Assembly (NCBI GenBank): GCA_017617525.1
Contig: JAFZWA010000063.1
Location: 1-56,702, forward strand
DNA length: 56,702 bases
Origin: Clostridiales bacterium
GTDB taxonomy: Bacteria; Bacillota; Clostridia; Saccharofermentanales; Saccharofermentanaceae
Reading direction: 5' to 3'
Each line of letters opens with the position of its first letter. Position 1 is the stretch's first letter. A program made the position numbers and the translations under genes. Of this stretch, positions 9,219-18,600 are shown one piece after another. The notes under the pieces are model-generated. The model was not told the DNA's origin. It was given only the letters and a program-made list of their open reading frames with translations, and ran no database searches.

Positions 9219-12200
9219 TTATCCGAAATATGCATCTGCAGCCAAGTTATAAAGATACAGGCTCTTCATCACTCTTACGACATTCACCTGACTCGGATCG
9301 TTCTCATATTGATTCAGATACAAGTAAATATAGCTCAAAGCACTGAATCCTTCAACAGAGATCATCGTTTCCTCGGACTGTTTATCTACCACGGTAATGC
9401 TGTAGCACGTATCAATATCAGGAGCCGCTACATCATCGATCTTCAGGCAGTACTTGTTGTCGCCGACACGTGTCAGTGTGATCGGACTTGTGCTCTCTGT
9501 CGTGATCAGATCTCCATTTACGCGAATCTCATACTCATCAATGGATCTGCCATCTTCAAGCGTGAAGTAGTGGTTCAGATGAGTAGCCGTTTCAAGCGAC
9601 AGGTTTCCTGAGTACCTGATCCCGTTGTTCGGAGATTTTATGATCGTCGCCTGATAACCCGCAAGATCTTCTGCATGAATAGCGTCTACCGTGCTCAGTG
9701 CATTATCCGAGATATATCCGGAAGATCTGTTGTCCTTGAAGTATGCCTGAGAAAGTGTACCAAACTCGCCAAGTCTTGTGACCAGTGCTTTCAGTTCTTC
9801 CGGTTTGTTCGTGTAAGCTGACAACTCTTCATTGGACATAGCCTTGACTGTTTCCAGGTATTGCTTGATTGAATAGGTGTACCCTCTCGTATAGTCGATG
9901 CCCGATTGCGTAGCGAGCGGATACTCTACCCCGTTCGAAGCAAATGCCTGAATAACAATCGCTTTCTGAATCTCGGACGATGCCACAGAGTATGTGAAGT
10001 AGTAATAACCGGACTTATACTCTGCCTCCGAAACGAGATACTTGGTATCATTGATCATGATAAAGGATCCGTCATCGTTTACCAGTTCATCCGGCAGAGT
10101 GAGCTTGAAGTTGACCTTCAGATATCCGTCAAGAGTCAGATTGGAAGCCACAAGCTTCGCCGGTTCGACCTCGGAATTATCCACATAGATCCAGAAATCC
10201 ACAACATATTCATGTCCATCTTCGTCCGTTACCACGCAACGAAGATCACACTTTTTCACTACGGGGTCGGTCTCATAAGTGGCACTATTTGCACCTTGGA
10301 TCGGAACATAACCACCATATCCTTCAGCATCACTATCGTAGATATACCACTGATAGCTCGGAGATTCTATCGAATCATCTGCAGTCACGGAAAAGGTTGT
10401 TGTTTCTCCCCGTCTTATATCAAAGCTACTATACGTCTCGTTATCTGTTCCAGTGATCCAGGCACCCAAACATACGACGTCAAAAAACAATTCACGAAGT
10501 GGTTGTCCATCATACATCACTTCACAACCATACTCGCAGTCTTCCATGACACTATCGATATGGAGAACATACGATGTTTCTCCCTCGATCAAGTTTTCAT
10601 CGCAAATGCCATCTGCATACCATTTGAAGCTAAACTTCTCATCATCGAGAGGCGCGGTCACCACCTCGAGAGTTGCCGATCCGCCACGATCAACGTAAAC
10701 GTAGCTAAAGTTGCATTCTGTGTCTTCTTCAAACAGGGACCATGCATATGCATATGCCTCACCCTCAGTCTCATCGCCGCATTGTGTGAAAAGGACCCAG
10801 CGGGAATTATTGTACTGATCCGTAACCTGACACCAGTAATAATCGTATGCAGCAGCGCCTTCGCTGATCTTTATGGTGTACGTTGGCGAATTATTCGTAT
10901 CCGGACACAGTGTCTTTTCTTCATAAGGTTCATCACTGTAGAACCACTTGTAAGATACAGGAGATCCTTCTTCCGCATTCGTTGAAACAGATAAAACCGG
11001 ATCCTGATCCTGATTCGTAAAGTATACCCATTCTCTTCGCTCGTAAACTCCCGAATCCGATGCCCACGCTTTGAATTCATTATGAACGATGATTTCATAC
11101 GTCACAATGTTGTAGTTGTTGTATCTGTCAACAGCAAAACATCTGTAAGTGCCGGAGGACTGGATGTTCTCAATTGTATATCTGCCATTGGTAGCACCCG
11201 GGATCACTTCGTCGTCTTTGTACCAGACGCGTTCAAAATCTCCTCCTCCAAGTCCGAACGCATAAATATCTTGACTTGCTCCGAGTTCCGGATACACTTC
11301 CGTATATGTCATCGGTTTGTCAGGCAAGATCGACAGATCGAATTCAGGATTGCTAACCCAGATATAGAAATCCACAGTATTGGTGTTACCAAATTCATTG
11401 GTCATTTTACAGCTGGCCCAGGTAGCCGTCGTGATCGGACCAACTACAATAGTGTCGCCCGTTTCTTCGGAGAGAACTCTTATGTTTTCATAGCCGTACT
11501 CAGACGCAGTGCGATAGTATCCATCGCCGATGGTCCATTCAAACGTCAGATCCGACTCCCACTCAGAAGATGTCGACAACGTAACATAACTACCCGGTGT
11601 TACATCAATCCCGGTTGCTCCATAGGATACATACTTTGTCCCGGATGTAGCAGTTACCCATGCTTCAAACTCGTTTGTGCCACGTAATGTGTACACAACA
11701 GAATCTCTGTTCCCGTACTTATCATAGGCAACACACTCGACACTCATGTATTCGTCTTCATAGATTGCAGGAGCAACAAATGTGTCAGAAGTTTCTTCAG
11801 TTAATTCATCATTTACATACCAACTGTATGTGATGCCATCCGGTTCATTTGCAAAAGTATCTACCGTAAGCCTTTTTGTCTTTCCCACCGGAACATTCAA
11901 ATCGTACCAATGTGTATCTACTCCGGCGACTTTGATCATGAACTGATTGTCGATCTTTACATAAAAATACAAGCACCAAGTATTTCCGCTGAATCCGTCA
12001 TGCGCCGCACACACATAAATTGAAGAATCGGTTACCGACTTAACGGTATACTTGGCATCTGTTGCCCCCGTGATCGGATGGTCTTCAAAGCTCGTGCCAT
12101 CATCGAGATCAAGGAACCACTGGTACGTAATCATGGATGTGTCTAATGCAGATACCTCAACTTCCAATTCCGCGTCGTCTCCGGGTGAAACGATTATGTC

Positions 12201-13526
12201 GTCATCTCCGGTCGCTCTCCATGCTTCAAAAGCATTATCAATATTGAAGAAAACGACAATGTAGCCGGACTCACCATACTTATCTGTAACGATACACTCT
12301 GCATAAGACCATGATCTGATTTCCGGGGTCGTAAAAGTATCCGTAATTGCGTCCTCAACAACAGTTGAAGTTTCTCCTGAACCATCAAACCAACGCCACT
12401 CATATTTGGCATCGCTTGTATCTTCAGCATCAATAACCACCTTGAGTGTTCTGGTTTCTCCCGGAGTCACATCAAAAGCATAATCTTCACCATCTTCCGG
12501 AACTTCGCAGTTTTCCAGAGAAACGGAAAGATTGTTTTGGATCGAGAAATAAAAGTCAACATATACATACTGGCCACTCAACTGATCTTCCACCAAGCAA
12601 GAATATGAGTCACCGAGCTTGATTGGCTCACAGGTGTAAGAAGGAGATGTCTTTCCTTCAAGTTCAGCCAGATAATAGCCATCCTCACCGTCAGGAGTCC
12701 TTTTGTACCACTGATACTTTATGCCACTGTCATCAATGGCGCTTGCGCTGACCGAAAGTTGCTTTTGTTCATTGGGCGAAACGTCATAACAGATAGACGC
12801 AACATCATCCTCGCTGTCCGTCGGCCATGCTTTCAATTCATTATCAAAGTAAATGGTTGCTGAAGCACACATAGAATTACCATACTTGTCTTGAACTTGG
12901 CAGTCCAGCCAATTACAGCAGTTGATAGGGCCAGTCGTATAAGTATCTGTCGTCGCACCCGGGACTACTTCGTTATTCCACAACCATTTATAGACGAGAC
13001 CCTCATCATCGTCCGCTTCTACATTCACCTTGAATGTCGCCGTTTCTCCCTTTATAACGGTTACATAGATGGATTGCTCGTCATATCCTTCAAAGGTAAT
13101 ACTACGGATATTGGTGACAGTAATGTAAAAATACACCGTCTGAGTAATCCCGCTTATGGAATCGGTTACATCGCACATATATGTCGTAGTTCGCGTCAGG
13201 GGACCTGCAACATAAGTCGCACCGGTTGCTCCATCGATAGCTTTATCTACGAATCCATTAACATAGTTTCCATCTTGGAAAAACCACTGGTACGAAATCT
13301 CGCTTTCATCGTCAGCACTGACGAGAACGCTTAATTCTTGTGAGGTATTTTTCTCAATCTCAAAATTGGCACAGTCAGATTTTTCATTGTTTTCATCCAC
13401 TGTCCATGCCTCAAAATGATTCTCCGGATTCGTTGAATCATTGTCGGCCATTACCGTGATCGGAAGAAAACTGACGCATAAGATCGCCGTCAGTAATCGG
13501 ATAAGGATCTTGTTTCTCTTCTTCAT
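9219..13526 (-). CDS. Large secreted protein with tandem Ig-like repeats
   Basis: A 1435-residue protein with a signal peptide (residues about 1-27, ending VMADND). It then carries roughly ten tandem Ig-like modules of about 90-110 residues, each with a YQW/YKW tryptophan, a GAT...Y turn and a YxC cysteine strand, often with alternating FxAW linkers between modules. The last 300 residues differ. They end YLYLNQYENDPSQVNVVRVM then KSLYLYNLAADAYFG, a helical tail I associate with large clostridial surface proteins. There is no LPxTG, no SLH repeats and no dockerin, so attachment to the cell is unclear. The ATG follows GGGGGG. Codon use looks more AT-rich than in the housekeeping genes nearby. 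The function is probably adhesion or a structural surface role (inference). Confidence 0.85.
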   Translation of the reverse strand: MKKRNKILIRLLTAILCVSFLPITVMADNDSTNPENHFEAWTVDENNEKSDCANFEIEKNTSQELSVLVSADDESEISYQWFFQDGNYVNGFVDKAIDGATGATYVAGPLTRTTTYMCDVTDSISGITQTVYFYITVTNIRSITFEGYDEQSIYVTVIKGETATFKVNVEADDDEGLVYKWLWNNEVVPGATTDTYTTGPINCCNWLDCQVQDKYGNSMCASATIYFDNELKAWPTDSEDDVASICYDVSPNEQKQLSVSASAIDDSGIKYQWYKRTPDGEDGYYLAELEGKTSPSYTCEPIKLGDSYSCLVEDQLSGQYVYVDFYFSIQNNLSVSLENCEVPEDGEDYAFDVTPGETRTLKVVIDAEDTSDAKYEWRWFDGSGETSTVVEDAITDTFTTPEIRSWSYAECIVTDKYGESGYIVVFFNIDNAFEAWRATGDDDIIVSPGDDAELEVEVSALDTSMITYQWFLDLDDGTSFEDHPITGATDAKYTVKSVTDSSIYVCAAHDGFSGNTWCLYFYVKIDNQFMIKVAGVDTHWYDLNVPVGKTKRLTVDTFANEPDGITYSWYVNDELTEETSDTFVAPAIYEDEYMSVECVAYDKYGNRDSVVYTLRGTNEFEAWVTATSGTKYVSYGATGIDVTPGSYVTLSTSSEWESDLTFEWTIGDGYYRTASEYGYENIRVLSEETGDTIVVGPITTATWASCKMTNEFGNTNTVDFYIWVSNPEFDLSILPDKPMTYTEVYPELGASQDIYAFGLGGGDFERVWYKDDEVIPGATNGRYTIENIQSSGTYRCFAVDRYNNYNIVTYEIIVHNEFKAWASDSGVYERREWVYFTNQDQDPVLSVSTNAEEGSPVSYKWFYSDEPYEEKTLCPDTNNSPTYTIKISEGAAAYDYYWCQVTDQYNNSRWVLFTQCGDETEGEAYAYAWSLFEEDTECNFSYVYVDRGGSATLEVVTAPLDDEKFSFKWYADGICDENLIEGETSYVLHIDSVMEDCEYGCEVMYDGQPLRELFFDVVCLGAWITGTDNETYSSFDIRRGETTTFSVTADDSIESPSYQWYIYDSDAEGYGGYVPIQGANSATYETDPVVKKCDLRCVVTDEDGHEYVVDFWIYVDNSEVEPAKLVASNLTLDGYLKVNFKLTLPDELVNDDGSFIMINDTKYLVSEAEYKSGYYYFTYSVASSEIQKAIVIQAFASNGVEYPLATQSGIDYTRGYTYSIKQYLETVKAMSNEELSAYTNKPEELKALVTRLGEFGTLSQAYFKDNRSSGYISDNALSTVDAIHAEDLAGYQATIIKSPNNGIRYSGNLSLETATHLNHYFTLEDGRSIDEYEIRVNGDLITTESTSPITLTRVGDNKYCLKIDDVAAPDIDTCYSITVVDKQSEETMISVEGFSALSYIYLYLNQYENDPSQVNVVRVMKSLYLYNLAADAYFG

Positions 13527-13608
13527 GATAACCCCCCGTTTAATGCATTTTTCTCTAAGTCAAAATGCAGATTTATGAGTTGCATCCCCATATCCAACAC
13601 ATAAATAA

Positions 13609-13637
13609 ATTATGACATGTAGGGAAATGATTTTCAA
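13609..13637 (-). promoter_or_regulatory. Promoter of the Ig-repeat protein gene
   Basis: Minus-strand TTGAAA (13632-13637), 17-base spacer, CATAAT (13609-13614). The leader to the ATG is about 75 bases long. Confidence 0.65.
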
Positions 13638-13689
13638 TATCGATTGTCCGTCATGAGAATCGCCAAAATCTGTTCTTCCCGATAAAAAA

Positions 13690-13722
13690 GCACCCGCCTT
13701 TCTCACTCGAAAAGCGGGCGCC
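13690..13722 (-). terminator. Terminator after the YugP-type metallopeptidase gene
   Basis: Inverted repeat GCACCCGCCTT / AAGCGGGCGC with one mismatch, followed on the minus strand by TTTTTTATC. The base of the stem contains an AAAAGCAC word, as does the terminator at 9044-9073. Confidence 0.8.
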
Positions 13723-13748
13723 TGTTTTACTTGATCAATGCTGACGGA

Positions 13749-14477
13749 TCAGCTTCTTCTCTTTCCGTAGGAGATCAGTCTCAGGAGAGTTACGATCGCG
13801 GAAGCTGCTGCAGCGACGTAAGTCATGGCTGCCGCGGAGAGAACGGATCTTGCGCCGGCCATTTCGTTTCTTGCGAGAAGGCCGTCTTTTTCCAGGATCT
13901 TCAGCGCTCTTCTGGAAGCGTCGAGTTCTACCGGAAGTGTTACCAGATAGAAAAGCACCGACAGAGCGAACAATACGATTCCGATAAAGAAGATCGTGGA
14001 TCCGATGTTGTTATCGGCAGCGTCAGATTCGAGATAGCCCATCATGATGACGCCGATGATCGCGAGATAAGGTCCGAATCTGGAACCGATGTTCGCGCCC
14101 GGAACGAGAGCCGAACGGATCTTGTTCGGAACGAATCCGACATTGTGCTGGATCGCGTGACCGCACTCATGTGCCGCGACACCGATCGCCGCGATGGAGC
14201 TGCTCGCGATAACGGAATCCGAAAGGTTCAGCGTCTTATCCTTCGGGTTGTAGTTGTCTGTAAGATTTCCGCTGATGTGCTGGATCGTTACATCGTGTAC
14301 GCCGTAAGCGGACAGGATGCGCTGTGCCGCTTCGGCTCCGGTCAGGCCGTTGCTGGCCATTACCTTACTGTACTTATTAAATGAATGTTTGCAGTTTGCG
14401 CTGATGATCAAGCTGATAACCATCATGATTATTGAAATGAGCAGTCCGTATGTGCTCATGATTTCCCAAAATCCCAT
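13749..14477 (-). CDS. YugP-type membrane zinc metallopeptidase
   Basis: A 242-residue membrane protein of the Zn_peptidase_2 (B. subtilis YugP) family. The zinc and catalytic motif is HECGH in AAHECGHAIQHN at about residue 113. There is one N-terminal membrane segment (residues 9-29) and two or three C-terminal ones (about 140-190 and 210-232). Family length and topology match. The substrate is unknown in the family; a role in membrane protein quality control is often assumed but not shown here. The ATG follows AAGGAGTG. The leader contains a long hairpin (14497-14546) and an extended -10 promoter just after the pgk-tpi terminator. Confidence 0.88.
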   Translation of the reverse strand: MGFWEIMSTYGLLISIIMMVISLIISANCKHSFNKYSKVMASNGLTGAEAAQRILSAYGVHDVTIQHISGNLTDNYNPKDKTLNLSDSVIASSSIAAIGVAAHECGHAIQHNVGFVPNKIRSALVPGANIGSRFGPYLAIIGVIMMGYLESDAADNNIGSTIFFIGIVLFALSVLFYLVTLPVELDASRRALKILEKDGLLARNEMAGARSVLSAAAMTYVAAAASAIVTLLRLISYGKRRS

Positions 14478-14496
14478 GTTTCACACTCCTTTTTCT

Positions 14497-14546
14497 GATG
14501 ACTTCCGTAGACAGGTGCTTTTCGAAAAGAACCTCGGTGAGTCATC
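14497..14546 (-). promoter_or_regulatory. Leader hairpin in front of the YugP-type gene
   Basis: Nested inverted repeats: outer GATGACT / AGTCATC, inner AGGTGCTTTT / AAAAGAACCT (9 of 10 pairs) around a CG centre. It lies between the -10 box and the ribosome site, so the mRNA leader should fold into one long stem. The inner arms are one exact and one single-mismatch copy of the recurrent AAAAGCAC word in opposite orientation. Its function is unknown. Confidence 0.5.
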
Positions 14547-14561
14547 GGACGTTCTTTCCCT

Positions 14562-14570
14562 ATTATAGCA
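14562..14570 (-). promoter_or_regulatory. Extended -10 promoter of the YugP-type gene
   Basis: Minus-strand TGCTATAAT, a perfect -10 hexamer with the TGN extension. No good -35 box is found at the usual distance because the pgk-tpi terminator occupies it. Extended -10 promoters can work without one. Confidence 0.55.
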
Positions 14571-14579
14571 GAAAAAGAA

Positions 14580-14611
14580 AAGGACTGCCGTCCTTTCGGA
14601 TGACAGTCCTT
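14580..14611 (-). terminator. Terminator after the pgk-tpi gene
   Basis: Stem AAGGACTG (14580-14587) / CAGTCCTT (14604-14611), extended by weaker pairs and followed on the minus strand by TTTCTTTTTC. Confidence 0.75.
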
Positions 14612-14641
14612 GGCTGTTTTTTCTGTTATGCAGAGTAAGGA

Positions 14642-16594
14642 TTACTTAGCTGCGTTGCAGATAACGGAGAAGTCCTGAGCCTTCAGGGAAGCACCGCCGA
14701 CGAGACCGCCGTTGATGTCAGCCTGAGCAAAGAGACCGGCTGCGTTACCAGCGTTGCAGGATCCGCCGTACTGGATCGTGATAGCCTCTGCGCACTTCTC
14801 GCAGTAGAGCTCAGCGATGATGCCACGGATGAACTTGCAAACTTCTTCAGCCTGCTCGTCTGTAGCTGTCTTACCTGTTCCGATAGCCCAGATCGGCTCG
14901 TAAGCGATCGTGATCTGGCAGAGCTTGTCAGCCGGGATATCCTTGAAAGCAGCAACGATCTGACCCTTGATCCAGTCAAATGTCTCGCCTGCTTCACGCT
15001 GAGCCAGGGACTCACCGCAGCAGATGATCGGCTTAACGCCGTACTTCAGAAGAGCAAGAGCCTTCTTGTTAACTGTCTCGTCTGTCTCAGCGTTGTACTC
15101 ACGACGCTCGGAGTGACCGATGATGCAGTATGTAACGCCCATCTTAGCGAGCCAGAGCGGGGAGATCTCGCCTGTGAAAGCACCCTTCTCTTCGAAGTGG
15201 CAGTTCTGAGCAGCGATCTTGATGTTTGTGTAAGCTGTAGCCTCAACAGCAGCAGCGAGGGCAGTAGCCGGAACGCCGAGAGCGATCTTAGCTGTAGCGT
15301 CCTTAACGAGCGGCTTCAGTTCTTCGATGAGCTTAACAGCATCCGCCGGGATACCGCAGTTCATCTTCCAGTTACCTGCTGCGAATGTTCTGCCGATCTC
15401 CTTATCGTTCAGGCAATCAATACCCGGGAGAACCTTACCTTCGATGAACTCGAGGGAAGCACCACCACCTGTGGAGATGTGAGTTACCTTATCAGCATAG
15501 CCGAGCTTCTCGATAGCAGCAGCGGAGTCACCACCACCGATGATGGAGATAGCGTCGGACTCAGCGATAGCCTGAGCAAGAGCCTTTGTACCAACTGCGA
15601 ACTTTTCGAACTCGAATACGCCTGCAGGACCATTCCAGATGATCGTCTTAGCAGTCTTGATCTCGTTGGAGAACAGTTCGATTGTCTTCGGTCCGATATC
15701 CAGACCCATCCAGCCTTCCGGAATCTCTCTTGTCGGAACGATCTGGGAATTAGCGTTTGCGTCGAAAGCATCAGCAACGACTGTATCGATAGGTGTCAGG
15801 AGCTTAACGCCCTTAGCCTCAGCCTTTGCGAGGAGTTCTTTTGCGAGCTCAACCTTATCTTCTTCGAAGAGGGAGTCACCAATTGTACCGCCCTGAGCAA
15901 CTGCGAATGTGTAAGCCATACCACCACCGATGATGATCGTATCAGCCTTGTCGATGAGGTTCTCGATTACGCCGATCTTATCGGAAACCTTAGCGCCGCC
16001 GAGGATAGCTACGAACGGACGAGCCGGGTTAGCCAGAGCACCACCGATGAACTTGATCTCTTTCTCGATCAGGTAACCGGAAGCGGACGGCAGGAAGTTT
16101 GCAAGACCTGCTGTAGAAGCGTGAGCACGGTGAGCTGTACCGAATGCGTCGTTAACATAGAGGTCAGCCATGGAAGCAAGTTCAGCAGCGAACTTCGGAT
16201 CGTTCTTTGTCTCTTCCTTGTGGAAACGAACGTTCTCGAGCATGAGGATCTCGCCTTCCTTAAGAGCAGCAGCCTTAGCCTTTGCATCTTCGCCGATGAC
16301 ATCAGCAGCGAGAGTAACCGGCTTACCGATCAGCTCAGCAAGACGCTCTGCAGCCGGCTTCATGGAGAATGCCGGTTCCGGTCCGTTCTTCGGGCGACCC
16401 AGGTGAGAAACCAGGATAACCTTTGCGTTATTATCTACGAGATACTTGATCGTCGGGAGAGCACCCTTGATTCTCTTATCGTCTGTAATTTCACCAGTTT
16501 TTTTGTCGAGCGGTACATTGAAGTCCACACGAACGATGACTCTTTTGCCGGATACGTTTAAGTCTTCGACATTCTTTTTCTGAACCATTGCCAT
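14642..16594 (-). CDS. Phosphoglycerate kinase-triosephosphate isomerase fusion
   Basis: A bifunctional glycolytic enzyme of 650 residues from the ATG at 16594. A GTG three codons upstream lies too close to the ribosome site (AGGAGT), so the ATG is preferred. Residues about 3-395 are phosphoglycerate kinase: [11 protein letters not shown], the substrate-binding SHLGRP, the nucleotide-binding [11 protein letters not shown] and the C-terminal GGGDSAAA are present. Residues about 403-650 are triosephosphate isomerase with Lys in GNWKMN, the catalytic His in IGHSERR, Glu in [11 protein letters not shown] and the phosphate loop GGSCN. Every key residue of both enzymes is intact. The fusion is known from Thermotoga and some other bacteria. 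It has its own strong promoter and terminator. Confidence 0.96.
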   Translation of the reverse strand: MAMVQKKNVEDLNVSGKRVIVRVDFNVPLDKKTGEITDDKRIKGALPTIKYLVDNNAKVILVSHLGRPKNGPEPAFSMKPAAERLAELIGKPVTLAADVIGEDAKAKAAALKEGEILMLENVRFHKEETKNDPKFAAELASMADLYVNDAFGTAHRAHASTAGLANFLPSASGYLIEKEIKFIGGALANPARPFVAILGGAKVSDKIGVIENLIDKADTIIIGGGMAYTFAVAQGGTIGDSLFEEDKVELAKELLAKAEAKGVKLLTPIDTVVADAFDANANSQIVPTREIPEGWMGLDIGPKTIELFSNEIKTAKTIIWNGPAGVFEFEKFAVGTKALAQAIAESDAISIIGGGDSAAAIEKLGYADKVTHISTGGGASLEFIEGKVLPGIDCLNDKEIGRTFAAGNWKMNCGIPADAVKLIEELKPLVKDATAKIALGVPATALAAAVEATAYTNIKIAAQNCHFEEKGAFTGEISPLWLAKMGVTYCIIGHSERREYNAETDETVNKKALALLKYGVKPIICCGESLAQREAGETFDWIKGQIVAAFKDIPADKLCQITIAYEPIWAIGTGKTATDEQAEEVCKFIRGIIAELYCEKCAEAITIQYGGSCNAGNAAGLFAQADINGGLVGGASLKAQDFSVICNAAK

Positions 16595-16642
16595 AATGTT
16601 CACACTCCTATAAGAAAAATTACTTGTTGTTCAAGCCCTACT

Positions 16643-16671
16643 ATTATACTCGCATCTGCGCGCGGTTTCAA
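16643..16671 (-). promoter_or_regulatory. Promoter of the pgk-tpi gene
   Basis: Minus-strand TTGAAA (16666-16671), 17-base spacer, consensus TATAAT (16643-16648). A strong housekeeping promoter, as expected for glycolysis. Confidence 0.8.
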
Positions 16672-16690
16672 TTTAATATTTATAAGAAAA

Positions 16691-16717
16691 GCAGCGCGTC
16701 GGGAGGTGACGCGCTGC
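16691..16717 (-). terminator. Terminator after the 16777-17427 lipoprotein gene
   Basis: Perfect 10-bp stem GCAGCGCGTC / GACGCGCTGC with a 7-base loop, followed on the minus strand by TTTTCTTATA. Confidence 0.85.
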
Positions 16718-16776
16718 CTATGGGATAACCTCGAAAAATGCTTCCCTTCTCCTCGGAAAAGCTGTATTTCAGGGGT

Positions 16777-17427
16777 TTAGTCAATGCTTATCGGTTCGGA
16801 AGCCTCATCGGGCTGGACAAGATTGAAGTCGACCATGGAATCCACGCTTCCGTCCGGAAGGACGAAGACCATCGTGTATCTTCCCGACGGCATATCTTTC
16901 GGGAGCATGCCCTTGATCCAGTAAGTGTGGGCCGTTTCGTACTGATCGCCGTTCTGGCCGACGATCGGGCGGACCGGGCTGCCCTTTATCTCCGCGTAGG
17001 CCTCATCCTTGCACCACGCGTAATCGAGGTTATATTGAAAAACATACATCGTGATCTCTTCCGGCGCGGATTCTTCGTAAGCTTCGCTGATATATGCCTC
17101 GACGGTGAATTCCGAACCGGATACGATCTCGCTGTACTCCATATAGTTGATGACCGAGTAAGCAGAGCGGATCTCGCTGATGACCGGTTCTTTTGCCTCA
17201 GAAGAATGCATCACGCCTTTTTCGGACGTATTCTCCTTGTCGGGCTTCCCTTCCAGATCCGGGGGTCTTCTTGCAACCAGTCTTTCGGTGCCGTTGACTT
17301 CTGATGTGATCTTGGTGCTCTTTTTCTTGTCGGATCTTGCGTTTTTATTCTTATCGCATCCGGTCGCGCTGACCAGGAGTGCCGCGGCCAAAACGGCCGT
17401 CAATACTGTCTTACTTGCCTTTTTCAT
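16777..17427 (-). CDS. Secreted lipoprotein of unknown function
   Basis: A 216-residue lipoprotein with signal peptide and lipobox VSATGC (Cys at about residue 24). A charged linker rich in Lys and Asp (KNKNARSDKKKSTK) leads to a domain of about 120 residues ending SGRYTMVFVLPDGSVDSMVD. This looks like an immunoglobulin-like or ligand-sensing beta sandwich (inference from the strand pattern; no family recognised). The ATG follows GAGGAG. It is a single gene, divergent from the FliB-like gene, with its own terminator. The leader region 17428-17560 shows no convincing minus-strand promoter. Confidence 0.78.
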   Translation of the reverse strand: MKKASKTVLTAVLAAALLVSATGCDKNKNARSDKKKSTKITSEVNGTERLVARRPPDLEGKPDKENTSEKGVMHSSEAKEPVISEIRSAYSVINYMEYSEIVSGSEFTVEAYISEAYEESAPEEITMYVFQYNLDYAWCKDEAYAEIKGSPVRPIVGQNGDQYETAHTYWIKGMLPKDMPSGRYTMVFVLPDGSVDSMVDFNLVQPDEASEPISID

Positions 17428-17560
17428 TACGTTTTCTCCTCAGTTCACGTTTTCTTTTCTCGAGTACGTATTCGAATCGGCGGCCCTTTCCGCCTTCGTG
17501 AAATAAGACGAAACAAAAAACGGATCTGTTGCAAAACATCTTCGATCTTCTTTTCTCTTC

Positions 17561-17589
17561 TTGAAAAGCACCTGTATTCGCGGTACAGT
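17561..17589 (+). promoter_or_regulatory. Promoter of the FliB-like gene
   Basis: TTGAAA (17561-17566), 17-base spacer, TACAGT (17584-17589). The -35 box runs directly into a GAAAAGCACCTGT copy of the recurrent word, so the word occupies the -35 and spacer region. Confidence 0.6.
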
Positions 17590-17610
17590 TCTTGTTTGGG
17601 AGGAATCACC

Positions 17611-18600
17611 ATGGAAAACGAAGTACAGGGCATCGTCATGCCGGATTATTCGATCGGATTTCAGTGCATCGCGGGAAAGTGCCGCCACAGCTGCTGCGTC
17701 GGCTGGGAGATCGACATTGACGAAGACACATATGAAATGTACAAGACCGTGAAAGGACCGCTCGGCGAGAAGCTTAAGGCCTGCATCTGCACGCCTTCCG
17801 AAGCCGGTGAGCCTGTCGCGCACTTCATCATGGGCGAGGACGAGCGCTGCCCGTTCCTCAATTCCGACAATCTCTGTGAATTGATCCTTGGCCTCGGTGA
17901 GGATTCTCTCAGCGAGATCTGCACCGAGCATCCGAGATTTTATAAAGACTATTCCGACCATATGGAGATGGGATACGGCCTCTGCTGCGAAGAGGCGGCG
18001 CGACTTCTTCTTTCTCACAAAGAGCCGATCCGACTGATCGGACTTTCCGAAAGAGACGATCTCAGATCGAAGATCTTCTCTCATCTTCAGGAACGAACGA
18101 AGACTCTGGATGCCCGTATCGAAGGCATTTGCGAGCTTCTTTCCATCTCTTCTTCCGGGCCGATCCTTGATCCGGAGCAGGCCGATATCGCCAACTGGGG
18201 CGAATTCTTAGGAAGTCTCGAAAGACTCGATCCCGCCTGGGATATCGAGATCGCAAAGCTGAAAGCCGCTTCACTTACCCGTGAAGACCTTAAAGCTTTT
18301 GACGAATTCATGGAAAAGGAAGACCGCGTCTTCGAATACGAAAACCTTCTTTGGTACCTGATCTACCGTCACCTCGGGGAATCCCCGTTTGATGACGAAG
18401 CGGCGCTGTGCGTCAAGTTCGCGGTACTCAGTATGAGACTCATTCACTATCTGGGAGCATGCAAGTTTACGGAGAACGGTGCTTTTAGCAAGGACGAGCA
18501 GGTCGAGCTTTCGCGCATGTTCTCCTCGGAGATCGAATACTCGGACGAGAATATCGATCTGATCTACGATCACTTCTTTGATTTTCAGGAATCCAACTGA
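17611..18600 (+). CDS. Flagellin lysine-N-methylase family protein (FliB-like)
   Basis: A 329-residue protein of the FliB family, named for the Salmonella enzyme that methylates flagellin lysines. The cysteine-rich N-terminal half carries the family pattern CIAGKCRHSCC, then CPFLNSDNLCEL, CTEHPRF and GYGLCCEEA, suggesting a bound metal or iron-sulfur centre. The start at 17611 (MENEVQGIVMPDY) is chosen over an upstream TTG because GGGAGG lies 7 bases before it. No flagellar gene is nearby, so the substrate could be another surface protein. Its end overlaps the end of the convergent acyltransferase gene by 16 bases. Confidence 0.83.
   Translation: MENEVQGIVMPDYSIGFQCIAGKCRHSCCVGWEIDIDEDTYEMYKTVKGPLGEKLKACICTPSEAGEPVAHFIMGEDERCPFLNSDNLCELILGLGEDSLSEICTEHPRFYKDYSDHMEMGYGLCCEEAARLLLSHKEPIRLIGLSERDDLRSKIFSHLQERTKTLDARIEGICELLSISSSGPILDPEQADIANWGEFLGSLERLDPAWDIEIAKLKAASLTREDLKAFDEFMEKEDRVFEYENLLWYLIYRHLGESPFDDEAALCVKFAVLSMRLIHYLGACKFTENGAFSKDEQVELSRMFSSEIEYSDENIDLIYDHFFDFQESN

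Noticed and set aside
17440..18084. A 214-codon minus-strand frame overlapping the FliB-like gene start and its promoter
   Set aside because: Opposite a recognised gene, no ribosome site, and it would cross the predicted FliB promoter.
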